DNA of 64,000 nucleotides from Rosa chinensis (taxonomy: Eukaryota; Streptophyta; Magnoliopsida; Rosales; Rosaceae). The position numbers and the translations under genes are program-made. Position 1 is the stretch's first letter; every line of letters starts with the position of its first letter. Below the pieces are notes generated by a model. That model made no database searches. It had not been told where the DNA came from and worked only from the letters and a program-made list of their open reading frames with translations. This document shows positions 48,295 through 57,867 of the stretch, piece after piece. The stretch is from positions 8,677,501 through 8,741,500 of the forward strand of contig NC_037090.1 of NCBI RefSeq assembly GCF_002994745.2, read 5' to 3'.

Positions 48295-49217
48295 ATTTCC
48301 CATGTGCTCAGATCTGAAAAGTTTATCTAGCATTGGCCAAAACACTTGCAATAGCAGAAGCATACAACTATCTCCAGAATATACACTCTGCCCTGATGTT
48401 ACAAGATGGTTGAATACAGTTTCCACCTTGTAAAGCTCTCCAGCACCATAATTCAAAATTTGTGTATAGGTGGCAGGTTTTTGTCGGAGGCAATGATTGT
48501 TATCAACAGATTTCCCAATAGCTTCAAAGCTAGAAGAAAGCAATCTAGCCAATAAGTTCCTCATTAACTCTTTGTTATAAATAGAACCACAGATCATACT
48601 AACTGCACTAACAACTTCTTTCTCATCTTCCCAAGGTAAATGAATGTTCTCGAGACACTCTCCTATCCACATCAATATCTCCAAATTTGAAGGTTCATAC
48701 ATCACTATAGAGCATCTTCAAAAAATTTACGCAATGCAGATGCACAAGGACTCAAGGATATGGTTTCTGATATTCCAGCAGCAAGAAAAAACAACAAGGG
48801 TCTAGCAATTGTTTGAAAAACAGAGATCCACATAGAATAGGAGTCAATAACATCTGCAAGATATCTATACAGAGTGCACATACTACCCTTCAGTTCATCC
48901 AGAGGCCTAATGGACCAAACCATCAACTGCATAATGACCGAGAAATCAAAGATTTGACTTTTCTGTAGGATTACCTTTGCGACCACATTAAAAGAAAATA
49001 ACTTGATCTCCACATCCTTCCAAGCTATTAGTGCAATTGCAGAAGCCCAAACACCAAAGAAAAGCTTCTGTACAACTATAACATATATTAAAAGCTGACA
49101 AATATCCACCAATAGTTCAACAAGATTCATTCTAAAATAAACAAGGCCAATAGGCAGCTCCGGTGTTCCTTGGTCGCCATTGAACATAGAATCATCCACC
49201 TGGGCACGTAATAAAAG
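48295..49217 (-). pseudogene. Captured fragment of transportin-SR (MOS14/TNPO3 family)
   Basis: Transportin-SR imports SR splicing factors into the nucleus. About 305 residues of the middle of such a protein are recognisable. They run from [15 protein letters not shown] through [44 protein letters not shown] and [11 protein letters not shown]. After a single-base deletion near 48710 they continue with YEPSNLEILMWIGECLE, NKELMRNLLARLLSSSFEAI, LRQKPATYTQILN and VFWPMLDKLFRSEHM. The native gene has many introns, but none interrupts this stretch, which suggests capture from spliced RNA. It lacks the N-terminal Ran-binding region and the C-terminal HEAT repeats, so it is non-functional as a transportin. 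Confidence 0.85.
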
Positions 49218-49757
49218 TGTATCCAAGGTATATAAAAGATATTGCAAACACTTTTCATTTGGCTTCATATGGTTTTCAAGAGAATTCACATGCAACTCTT
49301 TTGTACAATACTCATTTGCAGTAGTTACTAAATATTTCCATCTTTCCTAATTGTCAGCCAATATCATTTTCATAATTGTATCCATTTCCTTGTATAACTC
49401 AGTAGCTTCAATTAAATGCAATTGAATACTTGCACTTGCAACAACAATCTTGACATCTAATGGATCAAACTGATAATTATGTTGCAGCGAATTTGTAAAT
49501 GCTTCTCCAAACAAAGTATCATAAGGTAAGAATAATTGAAAGCTGATGATCTCCCTTCACAAGTTCTGAAATAAAACAAGGGAAGAGTACTCTTCGACAG
49601 AGCAATAAGGGTCTCTCAATTTCTCCCAACAAAGCAAGCAAAGATTCAACATGGTAATAATCTAGAGCAACATCACACAACTTTTGGAAGCAAAAAATAC
49701 CTGCCTCCAATATCAACAGATCATCTAGGGTAATATCCATGGTGGGTGAGATGTTTG
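49218..49757 (-). other. Unidentified coding-like segment upstream of the MOS14 fragment
   Basis: Broken open frames encode ITLDDLLILEAGIFCFQKLC and ESLLALLGEIERPLLLCRR at 49570-49740, then, after frame changes, a segment ending [20 protein letters not shown] at about 49235-49300. The last piece resembles [20 protein letters not shown] near 52175, so a related module appears twice in the element. I do not recognise the source protein. Confidence 0.4.
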
Positions 49758-52053
49758 TGACGCGCTCTTGGGAGCGCATAATTTAACCCTGAAATATCGT
49801 TAGTAGTATAAGCAAATAGGGATCGTTCTATTCCGGGGATTGAGGGTACACTTGTAATTGTGAAACAAATAAAGAAAAGTATTATTTACAAAAATAAAAT
49901 AAAGAATATAAATATATACAATTGTATAAACAAATAAAGAATTAAAATAATAAAGTATTATTTACAAAAATAAAATAAAGAATAAATATATACAAGTAAA
50001 CACAAATAAGGGGGGGGATTAGGATTCTTAAAATTAAAATTAAAATAAATAAAATAAAGAAAATGTAAAAACATATATACAAGGGTGGAACGCAAGGAAC
50101 AAAGATCAAAATCAATTCCATGTAATCAAATTCGATTCAAACCCTATAATTGTTCTTCCAAGTCATGAGAGAGGAGTTGATCATGTGAAACATTCGAAAG
50201 CAAATTATTTCCCATATTTTACTTTTCAATGCTAATTAACCTAAGCGAAAGCACCTAGATTAATCCTATCAAACATGCAATCAAGCCCTAGAAAGCTAGT
50301 CAATCATGACATGTTCAACGCATTAGACATAGAGAAAGGCTATCAACTCAAGTGTACAACTTAGTTATGGAAAAGTCCACCTAATTGCAATCCTCTTCAA
50401 TTAAATTCGATTCTTGTCCAGAACCTTTACTACTTTTGATTCAAGTTACACAAAACGAAAAGTCGATTTCATGTTCTTAAACCTAGCACCAATTACATGC
50501 AAATCCTATAAGTGTCGACCCAAATAAGATAAGCATATAAAAGTTTTCTGTAAAGCAAATTTAATCGAACAAACTCACATAAGCGACTTAGAATCACAAT
50601 TATAGAATTCGAAAACTTTATTTAAACATAGAAGTTGGGTTTAAACTTTACCCTAAACATTATTGTTAACTAGAAACAAGTTCATATGAATTCAAACAAG
50701 GAAAACAAAAGATCATTACAAGGAAAAAGAATGAATTACACCGTGAGGGGAGATGGAGATGGAGAGCTAGATGGTTGGATCTTGAATCTTGGAAGCAAGC
50801 CTTCAAGTTGGATGATGGAGGATGTGATCTTCACGGCTCCTTCTTCTTCTTCCTCTCCTTGCTTGAAAACGCAGAACTTTGCAACTAGAGAATGGAGAAG
50901 GAAAATGGAAAGGAAATGGAGAGACAAAGAAGATGAGATGGATGAAGGAATATTTGGGAAAATGGAAAGGAAATGGTGAGACAAGGAGATGAAATGGATG
51001 AAGGAATTGGTGGGAAAATGGAAAGGAAATGGAGAGACAAAGAAGATGGAATGGATGAAGGAATGTGTGACTAAGAAAAATGGAGAGGAAATGGTGAGAC
51101 AAGAAGATGAAATGGATGAAGGAATATGTGACTAAGGAAAATGGAGAGGAAATGGTGAGACAAGAAGATGAAATGGATGAAGGAATATGTTTTAGAATGA
51201 GAGGAGAAGGTGTTTATATAGGGAAGAAAAAGAAGAGTGAAATGATGAGTGGAAGAAAAATAATGAAAGTGGAGTATGAAAGTGATTTGTAAAATATGGA
51301 AAAGAAAGAGAAATGATGAAATGAAAGCAAAGCATGAAGGTGCAGCAACATGGAAGTGATGATGATCTATTAAAGAGATTGTAGAAAAAATATATCCAAG
51401 GAAAAAGAGAAAAGCATCTAGCTTTCTTCATGTGGGTGGGAAACATGAATATGTGGTGTTGAGCTGTTTTCAGCTCAGTTTCTTCCCCTTTATTCCTTCA
51501 ATTATTTCTCCAACAAGACTTCATTATATGCCTTCGACTTCTTCATATGAAATGTTCCACTATGAGTGTAGATCATCCTGACAAATTTTCAGAGCTTCAA
51601 TCCATGTGGTTGGGCTGGAAATGCTGCTGGACCTCTTACAGGTCCAGTTTTCCGGTTTTGCTTCTGTAGAAAATTGGGCTGATTGTTTGAAGGCCTTCCA
51701 CTCATATTTTTCTCTGGCACTCTTCATAAGAAATGATCCTTTGGGTGTCTAGAATGGATCTGGAAGGTTTCAGCTCATTTGAAGTTCATTTGGTCAGGCG
51801 GCCGCTCCTTCTTCTTTGCTTGGCTTGGTTTCTCCTAGCCGGAGTAGGAATATGTGTAAAATTGATCTTTTAGTACATTTCCATTTTTCTCCATCATTTC
51901 CAGGTAATTATGGACCTAACGCTCATTTCACCTTCATTTACTCCAATGTACCTAAAAATAGAAATTGAATTAAAAATCGATTCAGTTAAGGAATTAACTA
52001 AGCAAAATGTGAGGAATTAACTATTAAAATATCACATTAAAATGCTCCTATCA
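49758..52053 (-). mobile_element. Nested solo LTR (2.3 kb)
   Basis: The segment begins tgacgcgctcttgggagcgc and ends atgctcctatca, that is TG...CA. It is flanked by the identical 5 bases gtttg (49753-49757 and 52054-52058). No internal coding region, primer site or second LTR is present, so it is read as a solo LTR left after recombination. On the minus strand a TATATAAA lies at 51213-51220. A five-copy minisatellite occupies 50890-51190. Removing it would place the coding-like segments on either side next to each other, confirming it landed in an existing gene-capturing element. A long non-autonomous element is the alternative reading. Confidence 0.75.
50890..51190. repeat. Minisatellite, five units of about 56-61 bp
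   Basis: Units follow the pattern gaaaatgga(a/g)aggaaatgg, then (a/t)gagacaa, then agatgaaatggatgaaggaa. The fourth and fifth units are nearly identical, and the first three carry more differences. Any frame across it gives Lys/Glu/Met/Trp-rich low-complexity peptide. Confidence 0.9.
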
Positions 52054-52110
52054 GTTTGCCGCAAGCTGAAATGATAAATCTCCTTCTAATTTACTCAAAG
52101 AGAATAAAAG

Positions 52111-54444
52111 CTAGTATAAATTCTGATAACTGAATTTGGATCCCAACTTCTGCATTGTATAAGGTGTATACATGGTAGACAGAACATATCCCAAACACTT
52201 CTCATTGAGCTTCATACGGTCTTCAATAAAATTCATATGCATCGCTTTCTTCACATTACATTTAAGTTTTCCAATCATGGTCTCCCAATTTATATCCACC
52301 ATATCCATAAACCACTTCTCTGATACTTCCACCATACCAGTTGGACAATACTTAAGAACTAAAGCAGTGCACACATTAATAATTATCACAAACATATATT
52401 CTTCTTCATTCAAAACAGTAGATGAAACTTTAGGATGACTATCATCATACCTTCTAAGGCTGGACTGCTTATTTATGCATCTCAAGTAGAAAGCAATCAG
52501 CGGTTCAATCAAAATTCTTTGGAAACCACATCTGTGATTATCAACCTTGAAATCATAAGGAGGCATCATGTAGAGATTTGAATTAGGTGGCACCACTCCC
52601 TCTGAAACCATAGCATAATAAACAGGCATTGCCTTTTCCTCCTGACCAATTTGGACCAACGCACTAATCAAAGTATTCCATGAAACAATGTTCCTTTCAG
52701 GCATTTTCAAAAACAACTTTTTAGCATCTTCTAAAGTCTCCAAGCAATTTACAAAATTCACGGCAGGACTATGACTTGAAAACTTCTCATTCTTCTCAAC
52801 AATCTGAACAAAATCAAGCGAAGACAAGCATTCATCAATTCTAAAAACTGATAATGGATGACATTCTAATGGGGCTTGAACACCTGACGCTGGATCAAAT
52901 AGCAGAGAAGCAGTTAGTGAGGAAATGACCTGAGAAACAAGCCTGTTGAGATTGGTATACGTAGGTCGCTCAATGTCAAGCAATCTGCGGCAGATATCAT
53001 AGATGGCTTCATTGTCCAGAAGCACAGCCACATTAGTGTGCTCCCAGAGCGAGCGAGTGGACAAAACATTGTTATAAGGCTCAACAACAGAGGTTGAGAC
53101 CTGAGGAGATGGGTAAACAGTGAATCCAAGCTTAGATTTCTTCCCATAGTCCACAAAGAGCCTCTCCAAGAGTAGAGATCCAAGCCTAGATCCAGTCCCA
53201 CCTCTGACGGCATGGGACACTAGAAACCATTGAAGCCCAGTACAGTTGTCCGCAAGCTTCCGGATCTGATCCACAATCTCCTTCCCAATTGTGTAATGGC
53301 CTCTGGTGAAGTTATTAGCGACGTCCTCTTTGCCGCTGATGAGCTGCTCAGGGTGGAATAGCTGGTAAGTTCCGGTCCTCACCTATTTGATGAAGGTGGG
53401 CTCCAGATCCAGGAACACGGCGCGGGGGATGTGCAATCCGGCTCCGGATTCATTGAAGAAAGTGTTGAAGGCGTCGTCTCCGCCCCCGACTGTCTTGTCA
53501 CTCTGCATTTGGCCAGGCGGAATGTCGTTTTCCTGACGACGTAGCTTCTCGAGCCCGTCCATGATGGCGGAGACGGGGAGCGTGGAATGGAAAACCTCTA
53601 TTTTCTCCGGAACACTTGAAATTGGCGTTGGAGAAGTTGGATTTGTTGCCTTGGAGTTGTGACGTGGGAAGAGGTTGCGCTTGTGGTACATCTTAGACCT
53701 CAAGGACTTACCCACACCATGGAGCATATATGGGTTTCGGGTCTTTTTAGCAACTCTCGCTTTCGCCGCCATGGCGACTCTATGTCTGGAACGCCGAAAC
53801 GACTTGTGATGCAAAGAATTTGGATTTTTTGCCTCTGTAAAGGAGGTTTGTGGGTCAGATGATAAAGAAGAGGAAGATGGTATGGTTTGGATCCAACCCG
53901 CGAATAGAGCTAGGGGCTTACAGTCGCCCACGGAACGAAAAGACGATGAAGGTTTAGGATTTGGAAACTGAGGCTGGGGCATAAAAGTGGGGGCAGCAGG
54001 CGACTGAAAGTTTGGAATTGAAGGATGAATCCAGATATTTGGGGTAGGATGAGGTGAGTGGTAAGGAGGGATTGATGGGGTTTGAGAAGTTATGGTGAGT
54101 GACTGCGGAGCAATGGAAAGAATCGGTTGCAGGTATGGAGGTGGGAAGAACTGTGAGTGAGTCCGAGGAACACATGGAAATTTGTGAGGGAGTAAGTGGC
54201 CATTGATAATGGTTGCAGAAGGGTTGTGTGGCGGAGGTGGGTAAGGGTTTGGTTGTGTCAAATTAGTCACCATCTGAGCTTGGCTATAGGAGTTACCTTG
54301 GAGATGATACGACCCAGCGCAGTAATAGTTGCCGGGTATCCCACCGCCGTAACCGGCCGAAAATAGGCCTAGTTGTGGGCTCTGATACCAGTTGTTAGGA
54401 TCCCCAAGATCCAACCAATGGTATGACATTGCGAAATGAAACAA
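52111..54444 (-). pseudogene. Chimeric ORF of captured host-gene pieces, one in-frame stop
   Basis: A single minus-strand frame of about 777 codons runs from 54444, within the 5' LTR, to 52111, broken only by a TAG at 53383-53385. In order it contains a Pro-rich segment (residues ~60-170, [11 protein letters not shown]), an eL6 ribosomal-protein N-terminal piece (residues 225-267, [11 protein letters not shown]), an unidentified segment, alpha-tubulin from [20 protein letters not shown] through [17 protein letters not shown], an unassigned stretch, a PPR piece ([17 protein letters not shown]) and a further unassigned stretch with NEKCL. Differences from normal tubulin include loss of one Arg in the RTGTY-QLF segment and four residues after EIVD, both in-frame. 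The nucleotide-binding signature has become RGGTGSR, so it cannot be working tubulin. Whether any fused protein is made is unknown. Confidence 0.8.
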
Positions 54445-54650
54445 AGAGAAATTCTAGAGAAAACCAAGAAAATAGAAATGCAAATTTTTCATTCATAGAT
54501 CTGTTGTACAAGAAAGCTAGTAGATAAAGAACTGTTTAGGACACGCGTCGACCAACTAGTGAAGACCCCTACCTAACATACTCCCAGCACAAGGACCAAA
54601 CGGTGCGCACCAACTAAATAAACGCTGCGTTTTAATTGTAAATAAAATTA

Positions 54651-55142
54651 AGGGAAAATTTCGCAAACAGTACATCAAGTAAAGACCACTAATAAATCTT
54701 ATACACAAAGTTTCAAACCAAACATTTCAGTACACGAAATCTGAAACTCAACCCACTATCAGTACACGACGTCAATTTTTGACATCAAAATGTCCATTAT
54801 GCCCTAAGTTCTTTTTTTTTTTTAAATAAATTTTTTTTCCCTTGGTTTATAAATGACACGAGTAATTTTTTTTTCTGTTATGCGAGGTGAGTAAGGCGGC
54901 GTTGGAAGCGAGGAAGTGAGCTCGGAAGAAGGAAGAAGAAAGAGATAAAACGAAGGAAAAAATAATAATTAAAAAAAAAAAGAACTGAGGGCATAATGGA
55001 CATTTTGGTGTCAAAAATTGACATCGTGTACTGATAGTGGGTCGAGTTTCAGATTTCGTGTACCGAAATGTTTGGTTTGAAACTTTGTGTATAAGAATTA
55101 TTAGTGGCCTTTACTTGGTGTACTGTTTGCGAAATTTACCCT
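54651..55142. mobile_element. Foldback-type MITE with TIRs of about 165 bp, inside the 5' LTR
   Basis: The left arm, starting agggaaaatttcgcaaacag, is almost perfectly inverse to the right arm ending gcgaaatttaccct. Pairing extends about 165 bp on each side with roughly 95 percent identity. It interrupts the LTR of the gene-capturing element, duplicating aaaat (54644-54648 and 55143-55147). The short loop is AG-rich and non-coding. Transcribed, it would form a long hairpin. Confidence 0.88.
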
Positions 55143-55169
55143 AAAATGAATCATAACACACTCCCTCCC

Positions 55170-55430
55170 CTCCGCATATGCCTTGCTGTCTACGCTCATC
55201 GATTCAGCATCCTTATTGGAACCCTTATTTAGTTTAGCAAACATGTTGCCATAAAACTTTGCCTCCTTTGTATTGAATCCTTTCATCTTCTCCTTCAAAG
55301 TTTTGTACTCTAACTGCACATTTATGTTGTTAGGGTCTATTTCATGATCTTTCTTGATGTCAAGCTCAGCCAAATCCAAATATGTCAGCTGGATATATGC
55401 CTGAGCGCTTCTGTACAAGGCCTTTACTGA
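55170..55430 (-). pseudogene. Last-exon fragment of an FKBP62/65-type (ROF) peptidyl-prolyl isomerase
   Basis: The frame encodes VKALYRSAQAYIQLTYLDLA, EIDPNNINVQLEYKTLKEKM and AKFYGNMFAKLNKGS, the TPR and C-terminal tail of plant multi-FKBP-domain immunophilins that bind HSP90. It begins right after an intron-acceptor-like ATCAG, so this is a genomic exon fragment, not a cDNA. The FK506-binding domains are absent from the window. It lies immediately beside the target duplication of the 7.6-kb retrotransposon, which inserted next to its end. Confidence 0.75.
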
Positions 55431-55811
55431 TGTAGGACGAGAATGGTCCCGGTTCAACCAGAAAACCATAAAAGTAAAGAAGCAGCATAGAATCAAGAAG
55501 AGTGATTGGAAAATAGGTAACTCACGTGTAATGAGGTTATTAGCCGCTGGAATATTCAAGAAAATTTGGTTTTGGACTTTTCAGATTTCTCGTGCGAAAA
55601 GTCAGGTTTTAATTTTGAATCAGATTTGACTAACTTTTGGCCAGAATGTCCGTTTTGAGACGCATGATACATTTTCAGAAAGGGAACGACGAGATCTTCA
55701 AGACTCACTTTAGTGAGCCCTATCAGATTTAGGCCAAAATGTATGGTGTTAATTATCCGATTCGTGATTTAATATTTTTAGACTCGTTTTACATTCTTTT
55801 TTATTTTAGGT

Positions 55812-56043
55812 TTTCTAGTTTATTTTGGATTTGTTTTGTTTTAATCCGTGGGCTTTAGGGTTTCATTGTTAGTCGCCCTAGGGTTTCTTTTCCCATATAT
55901 AAGCAACCTTAAACGGCTGCAGAACTATCTTTTATCATATTATCAATCAAAATTGAGATTTTTCTCTTTTATCTTTAGTGGACTCCAGAATTATGTCTGT
56001 TAGGGTTTATCACTTGTAAACCCTGTTACTTCCGACTGCATCA
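55812..56043 (+). repeat. LTR-like dispersed repeat, copy 2
   Basis: Second copy of the repeat at 21010-21238, same orientation, including the catatataagcaacc TATA-like motif. Differences are spread evenly. Confidence 0.55.
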
Positions 56044-56316
56044 TTTACATTCTTACCCTCAAGCTCCAACACCTTGTTACGTACACAGCTTTGCAGCCTG
56101 TTTGTACTCGATCTTTCAGCTTCAATTTGGAAGCAGCATCATTACCAGCTAAGACATTTCTTTATATAGCTAGCTATAAAGTATAAACATGTGGCTAAAG
56201 TCCCCATAAACATATGGTTTTGAAATTTTAACAAATTCAAATATTCTCTTTATGTCATTCTCAAAAAAAAAAAATTCTCTTTATGTATATAAATACTAGG
56301 ATCACTAATAAATCAA

Positions 56317-56476
56317 GCAGACGCTGATGAGCATTTGCACTGACATAAATGGATGATTAGATTATATTAAATACACTCTTAAGTTATTAATAAAAATATT
56401 AATTATAAATATCAAGGGTTGAAATCATCTTACAAGTGTTGGGTCATTTGCACCGTCGGTGCATAGAATAATTTCC
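56317..56476. mobile_element. MITE copy A, overlapping the end of the RKD coding region
   Basis: About 160 bp matching 58698-58863, with the shared run tatcaagggttgaaat and the end caccgtcggtgcatagaata. Its right end supplies the final codons and stop of the minus-strand RKD gene. Confidence 0.75.
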
Positions 56477-57867
56477 GCAACTTTTGGCCTTAAAATAAGC
56501 ATGCCTGAGCCGCTTCGTCTTTTCCTCGAGCTGCAAATCGGGAACTTGCTCAATCATTTTCCTCTCTTTCTCCAAAAACTCCAACTCTTCTTCCTTCTTC
56601 CCAAACTCCTGCATGTATGATATCTACACATTAATTTTCAGTTTTTGTTACCAACATACGTAAAGGACTATAGGGTCATTTCACTAAGAAAACTTTTTTT
56701 TTTCTTTTTGTACTTTAAGAGATTGCTTGTTGGACTTACTTTTCAATCATATCTATACTATTATTAAGAGAAGAGAGCTTGCTCTCCAAAACTGAATTTT
56801 TTTACCAATTTAACCTGTATATATATTAAAAAACTATGAAATATAATTAATCAATAGGGATAATATAGAAAATTGTAAAATAAAAAAAAATGTGATAGTT
56901 GTACCATAAGTTTTTCCACTATCTTTGACTTCTCTCCACACACATAGTGGGTGGGCTCTGTGATACAATCCTACCATTCGACTCTTTAAGTGTTAAGTCA
57001 TATATCACTTATGAAAATTTGCAACCAAGTTTGAAATCCTTAAAGTAGTGAATTAGAAATAAATAAATGAATTAACCAAATTTGTCCAACCTTAATCGTT
57101 TATATTCATAAGGCTAAATCATAATTTTAAATGTCTTGATAATGTTCAATTGGCGTGGAAAAGTGATATACTCACGCATATCAACTGGTTTATGAAATTA
57201 TTGAGATATGATCGAAAAATAGGTCTCACACAAAATTCTTTAAAATATAATAAATAAATAAAGAGTATCTGAATGCAAGCCTCGGCTCCCTCAATTGCTA
57301 TACTTAGGTATGTACCTGAATGCTTTCTTCTAGGTTCTTTACACTGTTCAACTTTCGGCAAGGCCAACGATGAATACCCAACTCTCGACACCTTTTCTTA
57401 AGAGTTGTTACAGAGACATTCATTTCTTCAGCTGCTCTAGTTATCGGCATGTAAAAGTATTCGGATATGGTTTCTTGGGACAACATTTTGGCTTTTGATG
57501 GTTTTGAAGAAGAACTAGCAATACCGCTTCTATCTTCAGTATTGCAAGAAGTGGTATTAAGATTGTTGGACATACCCTCATCTCCATCAATCCCAACACC
57601 AAATCCATCTCCAAGGAAAGTATCATCTGTTAAAAGCAATTCATCTTCCCACTCCGATGGAACATACTCACTTCCACTGAGAAACATTGTAAAAGCAAGC
57701 GGGAGTACATACATTAGGTCAAACCAAGACCAAAGAAAGAAGAAAAAAGAAAACTTGAAAACTAATCCCGTTCAACACAAAACCTTAAATTGTTACCTCA
57801 AATCAAGTGGAGACAATTGGCTTGCGAAGGAAAATAGGTCTTCATCATCCTTGGACAACGAAGCCAT
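56444..57867 (-). CDS. RKD-type RWP-RK transcription factor (three exons)
   Basis: RKD proteins are plant nuclear regulators of egg-cell identity and gametophyte development. Exons in transcript order are 57797-57867, 57316-57676 and 56444-56608, with GT-AG introns and joined phases, giving 198 residues. The N-terminus is acidic (MASLSKDDEDLFSF, then SEWEDELLLTDDTF). The RWP-RK domain spans about residues 88-140: ISEYFYMPITRAAEEMNVSV, TTLKKRCRELGIHRWPCRKL and NSVKNLEESIQ. The signature reads RWPCRK where RKDs mostly have His or Tyr at that place. Exon 3 encodes the usual C-terminal coiled-coil-like segment (EELEFLEKERKMIEQ, EEKTKRLRHAYFKA). The last ten residues (GNYSMHRRCK) and the stop lie in MITE copy A. 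Degenerate relatives sit at 41620-43404. Confidence 0.88.

Larger units (their letters stand above)
47528..55158 (-). mobile_element. Gene-capturing LTR retrotransposon (7.6 kb with nested insertions)
   Basis: Two LTRs of about 267 bp (47528-47794 and 54393-55158, the latter split by a MITE) bound the element. It is flanked by the identical 5 bases cactc (47523-47527 and 55159-55163). On the minus strand the primer-binding site TGGTATCAGAGCCC (54377-54390) follows the 5' LTR, and a purine tract (aagggggaagaaa type, about 47795-47808) precedes the 3' LTR. These ends fit a Copia-type element, but no gag, protease, integrase or reverse transcriptase is present. The interior holds fragments of host genes in element-sense orientation: eL6 (53644-53772), alpha-tubulin (52894-53514), PPR (52588-52743) and MOS14/transportin (48295-49217), plus unidentified coding-like segments. 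A solo LTR is nested at 49758-52053. LTRs differ by roughly 4 percent. It resembles maize Bs1 in concept. Confidence 0.9.

Noticed and set aside
49758..49800. Hairpin gcgctc-ttgg-gagcgc as a Helitron end
   Set aside because: No CTRR terminus follows the hairpin. The TG...CA ends and 5-bp duplications fit an LTR better.
50686..51292. Lys/Glu-rich plus-strand open frames
   Set aside because: They are produced by the minisatellite units inside a solo LTR and are low-complexity.
52894..53514. Functional alpha-tubulin gene
   Set aside because: It is only the middle of the protein, interrupted by TAG, with a damaged nucleotide-binding signature and located inside a retrotransposon.
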